The position numbers and the translations under genes were made by a program. The notes beneath the pieces were generated by a model, which saw only the letters and a list, made by a program, of their open reading frames with translations, searched no databases and was not told the origin of the DNA. From assembly GCA_036258735.1 (NCBI GenBank), contig DATADC010000103.1, positions 1 to 5,223 on the forward strand: a stretch of DNA of 5,223 nt. The letters are read 5' to 3'. The DNA is from JAPSGM01 sp036258735 (GTDB taxonomy: Bacteria; Chloroflexota; Limnocylindria; QHBO01). Shown here in pieces: positions 1 to 4,800 of the stretch; the first letter of the stretch is position 1, and each line of letters starts with the position of its first letter.

Positions 1-210
1 CCACTGGCCGCCGCCCTGCTGAAGCGCGCCGCGGGCGTGGAATCCGGCTCGGCACAGCCCAACCGCGACAAGGTCGGAAGCGTCTCCCAGGCGCAGCTGC
101 GCGAGATCGCGGAGACGAAGATGGCCGACCTCAACGCCAACAGCGTGGAGCAGGCCATGCGCATCGTGGCGGGGACGGCTCGCAGCATGGGGATCGAGGT
201 GCGCGACTGA
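1..210 (+). CDS. rplK: 50S ribosomal protein L11, C-terminal part (5' end outside window)
   Basis: The first 69 codons visible here encode the C-terminal rRNA-binding domain of L11. This protein binds the GTPase-associated region of 23S rRNA at the base of the L7/L12 stalk. Visible family marks are LLKRAAG near the start, PNRDKVG about residues 20-26 of the fragment, and the closing GTARSMGIEV segment, which closely matches L11 C-termini. About 72 N-terminal residues, if the usual length near 141 applies, lie upstream of the window. The fragment begins P-L-A-A where most L11 proteins have P-P-A. The stop codon TGA (208-210) shares its last base with the rplA ATG, so the two genes are co-transcribed and probably translationally coupled. 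The L1 autoregulatory target normally lies upstream of rplK and so cannot be examined. Identification is secure from the motifs and neighbours. Confidence 0.96.
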   Translation, partial: PLAAALLKRAAGVESGSAQPNRDKVGSVSQAQLREIAETKMADLNANSVEQAMRIVAGTARSMGIEVRD

Positions 211-917
211 TGGCCAAGCACGGACGCCGGTATCGGGAAGTCGCCGCGCTGGTCGAGAAGCAGCGACGCTACCCGCTGACCGAGGCGGCGGAGCTGCTGC
301 CGCGCCTCTCGACGACCAAGTTCGACGCCACCGTGGAGGCGCACCTGCGCCTGGGCGTCGACCCGCGCCATGCCGACCAGCTGGTGCGCGGCACGGTGGT
401 GCTGCCGCACGGGACGGGACGCACCTCGCGCGTCATCGTCTTTGCCCAGGGGGAGAAGGCGCAGGAGGCGCTGCGCGCGGGCGCGGACGAGGTCGGCGGG
501 GAGGACCTGGTCAAGAGGATCGACGCCGGCTGGTTCGAGTTCGACGTGGCCATCGCCACGCCCGACGTGATGGGCATGGTGGGTCGGCTCGGGAAGAAGC
601 TCGGTCCGCGCGGCCTGATGCCCAACCCCAAGTCCGGCACGGTGACGTTCGACATCGAGCGAGCGGTGGGCGAGATCAAGTCCGGTCGCATCGAGTTCAA
701 GGTGGATCGGGCAGGCATCGTGCACGTGCCGGTGGGGCGCGCCAGCTTCTCGCCCGACCAGCTGCAGGCCAACGTGGCGGCGCTGGTCGACGCCATCAAT
801 CGCTCGAAGCCGACCGGGGCCAAGGGCACCTTCATGCGCACCCTAACCCTGGCTCCCACCATGGGACCCGGCGTGCGTGTGGACATTCCGTCGGCCCTGG
901 CTGCTGCCAGCGCTTAG
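210..917 (+). CDS. rplA: 50S ribosomal protein L1
   Basis: L1 binds 23S rRNA and forms the mobile L1 stalk that helps release E-site tRNA; in many bacteria it also represses translation of its own rplK-rplA mRNA. The 235-residue product has the usual bacterial length. The L1 signature is intact at residues 115-145, containing GRLGKKLGPRGLMPNPKSG, followed by the conserved GEIKSGRIEFKVD and, near the end, a TLAPTMGPGVRVD segment. The ATG at 210 is chosen because it gives the canonical N-terminus (MAKHGRRY), sits behind a GAGGTG ribosome-binding site at 196-201 with 8 bases between, and overlaps the rplK stop by one base. Nothing is missing or unusual. It is followed by a gap of almost 400 bases before rplJ, so rplKA and rplJL may be separate transcription units or be joined by read-through into the rplJ leader. 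Confidence 0.98.
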   Translation: MAKHGRRYREVAALVEKQRRYPLTEAAELLPRLSTTKFDATVEAHLRLGVDPRHADQLVRGTVVLPHGTGRTSRVIVFAQGEKAQEALRAGADEVGGEDLVKRIDAGWFEFDVAIATPDVMGMVGRLGKKLGPRGLMPNPKSGTVTFDIERAVGEIKSGRIEFKVDRAGIVHVPVGRASFSPDQLQANVAALVDAINRSKPTGAKGTFMRTLTLAPTMGPGVRVDIPSALAAASA

Positions 918-1120
918 GAACGAGCCCGCGCGGCCCGAGGCGGCCACTCTGATTCGACTGAGGTACTCAGATCACGCATTTAGGCGGCGCGGGGTGCGAT
1001 TTGATTCGACTGGGTGCATCAACGGACACGGGACGCGCGGAATCCGTGCGATCTGAACCGTCCAGTTGAAGGCGCCAGTCCTGGATGGGCGCGCCGCGCG
1101 GTTTGCCGAAACATGCCCAA
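918..1120 (+). other. Non-coding gap between rplA and the L10 leader
   Basis: I find no credible gene here: short open frames on both strands lack family resemblance and ribosome-binding sites. The stretch holds a direct repeat (950-960 and 1002-1012) and a small hairpin, CTGAG 958-962 with CTCAG 966-970. GGCGC 1071-1075 can pair with GCGCC 1091-1095. No T-run follows any of these hairpins, so I see no intrinsic terminator for rplKA. A promoter for rplJL would be expected upstream of 1121, but I see no convincing -35/-10 pair. The best match, TTTGCC 1102-1107 with TAGGAT 1126-1131, would start transcription inside the leader helix. Confidence 0.6.
950..1012 (+). repeat. 11-bp direct repeat spaced 52 bp
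   Basis: The string TGATTCGACTG occurs exactly at 950-960 and again at 1002-1012; a following G two bases later also matches. Start-to-start distance is 52 bases, close to five DNA helical turns, so both copies would face the same side of the helix. This is compatible with a paired protein-binding site upstream of the rplJ leader, but chance duplication is not excluded. Function is unknown. Confidence 0.5.
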
Positions 1121-1255
1121 CCGGGTAGGATCGGGCGCCGAACCGAACAGCCCAAGACAGCGATGCGCTCCGGGTGATAGGCCCGGGCCAATTGCCAGCC
1201 AGCGATAGCGCCAGGCCGGCGGCACGCCGAGGCACGATTGAGACGATCCACCCGG
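1121..1255 (+). promoter_or_regulatory. Ribosomal protein L10 leader (autoregulatory RNA)
   Basis: This RNA element precedes rplJ in many bacteria and binds L10, alone or with L12, to lower rplJL expression when free stalk protein accumulates. The sequence shows a closing helix of 12 base pairs: 1121-1133 (CCGGGT, bulged A1127, GGATCG) against 1244-1255 (CGATCCACCCGG). Inside it lie the two hallmark segments of the family, AAGACAG at 1154-1160 and GCCGAGG at 1226-1232. They flank an inner stem pairing GCG 1160-1162 with CGC 1225-1227 and TGC 1164-1166 with GCA 1222-1224, with A1163 bulged; this resembles the kink-turn region bound by L10. A further hairpin pairs CCGGG 1170-1174 with CCCGG 1182-1186. 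Position, hallmark strings and helix together make the call strong. The exact 5' end of the transcript is not known. Confidence 0.88.
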
Positions 1256-1288
1256 GTCCTCCGTGCTGACGCGCGCGAGGACTCTTTT
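1254..1288 (+). terminator. Intrinsic terminator acting as rplJ attenuator
   Basis: GGGTCCTC (1254-1261) pairs with GAGGACTC (1277-1284), with one G-U pair. The stem continues as CGTGC 1262-1266 with GCGCG 1271-1275, C1276 bulged and a TGAC loop. A run of four T follows at 1285-1288. This is a standard rho-independent terminator placed after the L10 leader and only 7 bases before the rplJ ribosome-binding site, so it must act by attenuation rather than at an operon end. It overlaps the leader closing helix by two bases only, so both can form together. A rival pairing, GGCACG 1231-1236 with CGTGCT 1262-1267, would disrupt both the conserved GCCGAGG strand and the upper terminator stem and could serve as antiterminator. 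The terminator is seen directly; the switching mechanism is inferred from the known rplJL attenuation in Bacillus. Confidence 0.82.
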
Positions 1289-1295
1289 CGTACGT

Positions 1296-1302
1296 GGAGG
1301 TG
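1296..1302 (+). promoter_or_regulatory. rplJ ribosome-binding site, unusually far from the start
   Basis: GGAGGTG at 1296-1302 is a seven-base match to the 16S rRNA tail. It lies 12 bases before the chosen ATG at 1315 (14 counted from GGAGG), longer than usual. CCTCCGTG at 1258-1265, part of the terminator's 5' arm, can pair with CGTGGAGG at 1293-1300 (eight pairs, two of them G-U), which would hide this site. Confidence 0.7.
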
Positions 1303-1314
1303 GATGACGAGCCG

Positions 1315-1851
1315 ATGCCGACCGATATGAAGCGCAACGCCGTGCAGGAGCTGGCGACGCTGCTGCGTGAGAGCTCGGCGGTCGCGGTGGCGGACTACCG
1401 GGGCCTCAAGGTGTCCGACATGCAGGCCGTTCGGCGCGCGCTGCGCGCCAGCGGGGTGGAGCTGCACGTGGCCAAGAACCGCCTCCTGAAGATTGCCGCC
1501 GACGACGCCCAGCGGGCCGAGCTCAAGGAGCTGCTCAACGGGCCAACGGCGCTGGCGACGGTACGGGGCGACGAGGTGGCACTGGCCAAGGCGCTGCAGG
1601 AGGCCTTCCGACCCTACAGCCGGGTGGTCACGATCCGCGGTGGCCTGCTCGGCGATCGGCCGATCGACGCCGAGGGCCTCACCCGCCTGGCGGCCGTGCC
1701 CGCGCGCGAGGTCCTGCTGGGCCGGTTGGCGGGGGGCATCGCCAGCCCGCTCACCGGTTTCGCCGGCGTCCTGGCCGCCAACATCCGCAACGTGGCCAAC
1801 GTGCTCAACGCACTGGCCGATCAGAAGCGCGAGAGCGAGGGCGCCGCCTGA
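1315..1851 (+). CDS. rplJ: 50S ribosomal protein L10
   Basis: L10 anchors L7/L12 dimers on the large subunit beside L11, forming the stalk that recruits translation GTPases. The 178-residue product shows DYRGL (27-31), AKNRLLKIA (53-61) and GPTALA (76-81), all typical of the N-terminal rRNA-binding domain. A long helical tail (about 140-178) should hold the L12 dimers. That tail is about 14 residues longer than in E. coli L10, as in species with three dimers. I chose ATG 1315 (MPTDMKR) because it gives the usual L10 N-terminus. An in-frame GTG at 1294 would add seven residues but would place the ribosome-binding site inside the gene, and ATG 1327 would trim a normal start. It lies downstream of the L10 leader and attenuator and 42 bases before rplL. 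Family assignment is certain; the start is likely. Confidence 0.96.
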   Translation: MPTDMKRNAVQELATLLRESSAVAVADYRGLKVSDMQAVRRALRASGVELHVAKNRLLKIAADDAQRAELKELLNGPTALATVRGDEVALAKALQEAFRPYSRVVTIRGGLLGDRPIDAEGLTRLAAVPAREVLLGRLAGGIASPLTGFAGVLAANIRNVANVLNALADQKRESEGAA

Positions 1852-1893
1852 GCGGCCGCTGCAAGTCGAGCGAGAAGGAGCAAGGACAGACCG

Positions 1894-2301
1894 ATGGCTA
1901 CCAAGACCCTGGGCAAGGACGAGATCCTCGAGGCGATCTCGAACATGACCGTCCTCGAGCTGAGCGACCTGGTGAAGGCAGTGGAGGAGAAGTTCGGCGT
2001 CACGGCCGCGGCACCGGTGGCCGTAGCCGCCGCGCCGGCGGCGGGCGGTGGCGACGGAGCTGCGGCTGGCGCCGCGGCGACCGAGGAGAAGACCGAGTTC
2101 GATGCGGTGCTGACCGAGGTCGGCGCCAACAAGATCCTTGTCATCAAGGCCGTTCGCGAGCTGACCGGCCTGGGCCTCAAGGAGGCCAAGGATCTCGTGG
2201 ACGCCGCCCCGAAGCCGGTGAAGGAGGCCGTTGCCAAGGAGGAGGCCGAGCAGGTCAAGGAGAAGCTCGCCGAGGCGGGGGCGACTGTCGAAGTTCGCTA
2301 G
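1894..2301 (+). CDS. rplL: 50S ribosomal protein L7/L12
   Basis: L7/L12 is the multicopy stalk protein that contacts EF-Tu, EF-G and other translation GTPases. The 135-residue product shows the three expected parts: an N-terminal dimerisation and L10-binding domain (about 1-36, including LELSDLVKAVEEKFGV), a flexible hinge rich in alanine and glycine (about 37-65), and the C-terminal factor-binding domain (67-135). The last contains KILVIKAVRELTGLGLKEAK and ends in AGATVEVR. The length is slightly above the common 120-130 because of the long hinge. The ATG at 1894 has AAGGA at 1882-1886 with 7 bases between, a better placed ribosome-binding site than that of rplJ, which suits the several-fold excess of L12 over L10. 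It is the second gene of rplJL. Unlike the classical layout, rpoB does not follow directly. Confidence 0.98.
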   Translation: MATKTLGKDEILEAISNMTVLELSDLVKAVEEKFGVTAAAPVAVAAAPAAGGGDGAAAGAAATEEKTEFDAVLTEVGANKILVIKAVRELTGLGLKEAKDLVDAAPKPVKEAVAKEEAEQVKEKLAEAGATVEVR

Positions 2302-2347
2302 TCTGCCGCCGCAGACGAGGCCGGCTGCCCGACGTGGGCGCCGGCCT
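2301..2347. terminator. Tandem hairpins between converging genes, probable two-way terminator
   Basis: Two hairpins fill the gap between the rplL stop and the response regulator stop. The first pairs GTCTGC 2301-2306 with GCAGAC 2311-2316 around a CGCC loop, starting on the last base of the rplL stop. The second pairs AGGCCGGC 2318-2325 with GCCGGCCT 2340-2347 and extends with GCCC 2327-2330 and GGGC 2336-2339, with T2326 bulged. No real T-run follows on either strand (TTCG on plus, none on minus). They may end transcription with help, act as stabilising 3' structures, or pause polymerase. The position between convergent genes supports a terminator role. Confidence 0.55.
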
Positions 2348-2350
2348 TCG

Positions 2351-2710
2351 TCAGTTGCAGGGCGCCACCGCTGCGACCAGCTCCGAGAGCGCGAATGGCT
2401 TGGGGACGACCCCGATGGCGCCGATCTCTCTCGCCCAGCGCCTCGCGTCGGCGGCGGCCGTCATGACCACCACTCGCAGCTCCATGCCGCGCTCCTGGAC
2501 CGCGTGCGCAAACCCCCAGCCGTCCATCACCGGCATGCGCATGTCCAGGAGGACCATGCAGGGCTCTTCCTGGATGACCTTGGCCAGCGCATCGGCTCCG
2601 TCCTCGGCAGTGTCGACGCGGACGCCGATGGCCTCGAGGGCGTCGCGCACGGCCTCGCGAATGGCCGGATCGTCGTCGACGACCAGGACCGGGCCGGCCC
2701 CCTCGGTCAC
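2351..2710 (-). CDS. Single-domain response regulator (CheY-like receiver)
   Basis: The 119-residue product is a bare receiver domain. Visible catalytic residues are the acidic cluster D12-D14 in VLVVDDDP, phospho-acceptor D56 in VLLDMRMPVMDG, T84 in VVVMTA, and K104 followed by P105 in VPKPF. The protein ends soon after the last receiver helix, so there is no DNA-binding, enzymatic or other output domain. I chose GTG 2710 because it overlaps the kinase stop by four bases (GTGA) and begins just before the first receiver strand. A longer in-frame start at 2767 would lie deep inside the kinase gene and add 19 low-complexity residues. The gene is probably translated by coupling to the kinase, its likely phosphodonor. 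Such stand-alone receivers act by binding partner proteins or passing phosphate onward; which applies here cannot be told. It converges on rplL. Confidence 0.92.
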   Translation of the reverse strand: MTEGAGPVLVVDDDPAIREAVRDALEAIGVRVDTAEDGADALAKVIQEEPCMVLLDMRMPVMDGWGFAHAVQERGMELRVVVMTAAADARRWAREIGAIGVVPKPFALSELVAAVAPCN

Positions 2711-4560
2711 GAGGCGGCCTCCTCGGCGGATGGCTCGAGCTCCGGCTCCTCGCTCTCCAGGCTCCATCGGTCCAGGTACACCGTGAACGTACTGCCCTCG
2801 CCCACCCGGCTGGTGACCTCGATCCGGCCGCCGTGCTCGGATGCGACCTGGCGGCAGATGTACAGGCCAAGGCCAAGCCCGCGATGGGTGCGGTCGCTGG
2901 TGTTCTGGCCGCGGTGGAAGCGTTCGAACAGGAGGCCGAGGTCGGATTTGGCGATCCCGATGCCGCGGTCCCTGACGGACAGCACCGCGTAGCCGTCCTG
3001 GGCGGACACGTCGACCTCCACGGGGGTGCCCGGGTTGCTGTACTTGAGGGCGTTGTTGACCAGGTTCTGGACGAGCTGCTCGATGCGCGGGCCGTCGAAG
3101 TAGCCGCGTAGCTCGGGCTCGCCGGTCAGCTTGACCCGCCCTGCGGACGTGCCCATCCCGGTCAGGGCATCCTGGACCAGGGCCACGAGGTCGTGCTCCT
3201 CCCGCCGAAGTGCGCGCCGGCCCTCGGTGCGGACGATGTCGAGGTAGTCCTCGACGAGCTGCTTCAGCCGCACGGCCTGGGTACGCACGCTCGCGGCGCG
3301 GCGTCCGTTCGAGCTGTTGGCGTCGAGGGCGCGCTCCAGGAGCTCGGCGTTCAGCAGGATGGTGGTCAGCGGCGTGCGGACGTCGTGGGCCACGACCGAG
3401 AGGAAGTCGTCCTTCAGCCGAGTCATCTCCGCCTGCGCCCGAACGTGAGCCGCCTCCCTCAACAGCTCGTGGCTGCGCAGGACGAGGGCTGCCTGCTCGG
3501 ACATCAGGCCGATCAGCGCCAGGATGTCGTCGGTGAACAACGGCGGCCGCGCAGCGTAGACCACCAGCACGCCGAACCGGCGCCCGGCGGTCGTGATGGG
3601 CGCCGCCGCGATGGCCTGCATCCCGCTGGACCGGTACTCGTCGGCGTGCTCGGGCGCATCCCGCTCGGCGCGGGTGGAGAAGATCTGTTGCTGGCGCTCG
3701 AAGGCGCGCCCCGCGATGAACTCGCCGGGCTTGATGCGGCGCTCGACGGGGTGGCTATCGAAGACGAGCTCCTGTGCCTCGGCGTCCCACAGGCCGACCG
3801 CGGCACCGTCGGCCCCTGTGGCGCTCCTGGCCCGCTCCTCGATGCGAGCCGCCAGGCCTCGGGCGTCGGGCAGCTGGACGAGCTCGGCAGCCTCCGCGAG
3901 CATGGCACGCAGGGTTGGCTCCTGCCATGCGCGGCGCATGAATGGGGGCGTGACGAAGCCGACGTAGTAGGAGGTGACCAGCGCGAGCCCGATGATCTGG
4001 CTGACCAGCGCCAGCGCTTCAGACGCGGCCGGCAGCACCACGCGCGCGCCGGCGAGGAGGAGGACCACGGCGAGCAGCACCGACCCCAGCGCCACCGCCT
4101 GCATCCGGCGGCGAGTCACTCCGGTCGAGCGCCGCGCCTCGCGCAGGAAGCCGACCGAGGCGTAGATGCCGAGTGCCGCGGCGTAGGCCACCAGCACCAT
4201 GCCCGTCACGCCGAACGGCTGCGGCGCCACGAAGCCGACGGCCGCCACGACCACGAAGCCCAGCCCGGCGGCCACCATGACGGCTCTCGGCTGGGGGCGG
4301 AAGTCATCGACCAGCCGCAGCAGGATGTAGGGAAGCGCGGTGACGCCGACCCAGGTGAGGACGTTGAGCGCCGGATGGTTCACGAAGCCGAAGATGCGCG
4401 CGGCGTCGCCCGCCAGGAGCAGGACGGCGATGACGGCGAAGAACGCGAAGGTGTCGAACGAGACCCAGCCCGGGCGGCGCACGAAGCGGACGGTGGCCAC
4501 GACGAAGAGGGCCAGGTAGATGGCCTGGCTGACGTAGCTGAGGAAATCCTGGGCGGTCAC
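2707..4560 (-). CDS. Membrane-bound sensor histidine kinase (multi-TM, GAF, HisKA, HATPase_c)
   Basis: The 617-residue product is a complete sensor kinase. Residues 7-203 hold about seven hydrophobic segments (roughly 7-27, 35-50, 64-84, 93-112, 118-138, 155-175, 183-203) with no large extracytoplasmic domain, suggesting sensing in or at the membrane. A GAF domain follows (about 232-362), then HisKA with phospho-acceptor H392 in VVAHDVRTPLT. The ATPase domain has an N box (N499-K506, NLVNNALK), G1 (DRGIGI, 531-536), an F box (545-548) and G2 (GLGLGL, 561-566). The tail (602-617) is acidic. GTG 4560 is preferred because GGGAGGGG at 4574-4567 lies 6 bases upstream; the longer start at 4584 would put this site inside the gene. 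It overlaps the receiver gene by four bases and probably phosphorylates its product. The signal is unknown. Base composition matches its neighbours. Confidence 0.93.
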   Translation of the reverse strand: MTAQDFLSYVSQAIYLALFVVATVRFVRRPGWVSFDTFAFFAVIAVLLLAGDAARIFGFVNHPALNVLTWVGVTALPYILLRLVDDFRPQPRAVMVAAGLGFVVVAAVGFVAPQPFGVTGMVLVAYAAALGIYASVGFLREARRSTGVTRRRMQAVALGSVLLAVVLLLAGARVVLPAASEALALVSQIIGLALVTSYYVGFVTPPFMRRAWQEPTLRAMLAEAAELVQLPDARGLAARIEERARSATGADGAAVGLWDAEAQELVFDSHPVERRIKPGEFIAGRAFERQQQIFSTRAERDAPEHADEYRSSGMQAIAAAPITTAGRRFGVLVVYAARPPLFTDDILALIGLMSEQAALVLRSHELLREAAHVRAQAEMTRLKDDFLSVVAHDVRTPLTTILLNAELLERALDANSSNGRRAASVRTQAVRLKQLVEDYLDIVRTEGRRALRREEHDLVALVQDALTGMGTSAGRVKLTGEPELRGYFDGPRIEQLVQNLVNNALKYSNPGTPVEVDVSAQDGYAVLSVRDRGIGIAKSDLGLLFERFHRGQNTSDRTHRGLGLGLYICRQVASEHGGRIEVTSRVGEGSTFTVYLDRWSLESEEPELEPSAEEAAS

Positions 4561-4566
4561 CGCTAA

Positions 4567-4574
4567 CCCCTCCC
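4567..4574 (-). promoter_or_regulatory. Ribosome-binding site deciding the kinase start
   Basis: Reading the minus strand, GGGAGGGG (4574 to 4567) stands 6 bases before GTG 4560. This spacing favours GTG 4560 over the in-frame GTG at 4584, which has no comparable site in front of it. Confidence 0.7.
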
Positions 4575-4639
4575 GTCCCCGCACAGGCCGTCGCCGCGAC
4601 GAGGCATGCGCGAGGCGCCCGCTCGGTGGCTCGGCGAGT

Positions 4640-4667
4640 ATCCTACACGTGGCGTGAGGCGGGGCAA
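4640..4667 (-). promoter_or_regulatory. Candidate promoter of the kinase-receiver pair
   Basis: On the minus strand, TTGCCC (4667-4662) and TAGGAT (4645-4640) are separated by 16 bases and resemble sigma70 boxes. GATACT at 4642-4637 is an alternative -10 with a 19-base spacer. A transcript would begin near 4633 and carry a leader of about 70 bases. The spacer includes CACGTG at 4646-4651. Matches are moderate, so this is a candidate only. Confidence 0.4.
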
Positions 4668-4702
4668 TGGCCGAGAGTACTAACCCGGTCCGCGGCCTCG
4701 GA

Positions 4703-4725
4703 GGCGCTTCAGTTGACGAAGCGCC
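4703..4725. promoter_or_regulatory. Inverted repeat over the rpoB -35 box, operator-like
   Basis: GGCGCTTC (4703-4710) and GAAGCGCC (4718-4725) form a perfect 8-bp inverted repeat with a 7-base spacer. The centre, 4714, falls in the TTGACG -35 box (4713-4718) of the rpoB promoter. A dimeric protein bound here would block RNA polymerase, so a repressor site is the simplest reading. No gene ends just upstream on either strand, which argues against a terminator. The binding protein is unknown. The neighbouring receiver has no DNA-binding domain and cannot act here directly. Confidence 0.6.
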
Positions 4726-4740
4726 CCAGCGTGATATACT
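4713..4740 (+). promoter_or_regulatory. Sigma70-type promoter of rpoB
   Basis: TTGACG (4713-4718) and TATACT (4735-4740) are separated by 16 bases; TGA just before the -10 box may add extended -10 contacts. Both hexamers differ from consensus by one base, and the AT-rich -10 stands out in GC-rich surroundings. Transcription would start near 4747, giving an untranslated leader of about 54 bases before rpoB. This gives rpoB its own promoter, separate from rplJL. Confidence 0.78.
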
Positions 4741-4800
4741 GCCCGTTCGCGTGTCCGCGCTTCAGCCTGCCCTCCACCCTGCCCCTTCAAGGAGTCCTGA

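Noticed and set aside
1102..1131. Possible rplJ promoter TTTGCC-18-TAGGAT
   Set aside because: The -10 box lies in the 5' strand of the leader closing helix, so transcription from it would omit that strand. The 12-bp helix argues that transcripts begin further upstream.
967..1467. Minus-strand frames in the rplA-rplJ gap (to 166 codons)
   Set aside because: They run over the L10 leader and into rplJ, have no family resemblance and no ribosome-binding site. The RNA structure explains the region better.
2708..2767. Longer receiver start at 2767
   Set aside because: It would overlap the kinase by about 60 bases and add a low-complexity Gly/Arg-rich extension before the first receiver strand. 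The GTG at 2710 with a GTGA overlap is the normal coupled arrangement.
2231..2992. Open frame of 253 codons on the plus strand overlapping rplL, the receiver and the kinase end
   Set aside because: It begins inside rplL in another frame, crosses the convergent junction and runs antisense to the receiver and kinase. Its Arg- and Pro-rich product looks like random GC-rich translation.
2351..4560. Kinase-receiver pair as a recently acquired mobile insertion
   Set aside because: No transposase, terminal repeats, target duplication or tRNA is present, and base composition matches the flanking conserved genes.
3193..4566. Open frame of 457 codons on the plus strand opposite the kinase
   Set aside because: It lies wholly antisense to a kinase with intact motifs. 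Its product is rich in Gly, Arg, Asp and His without any recognisable domain, typical of the shadow frame of a GC-rich gene.
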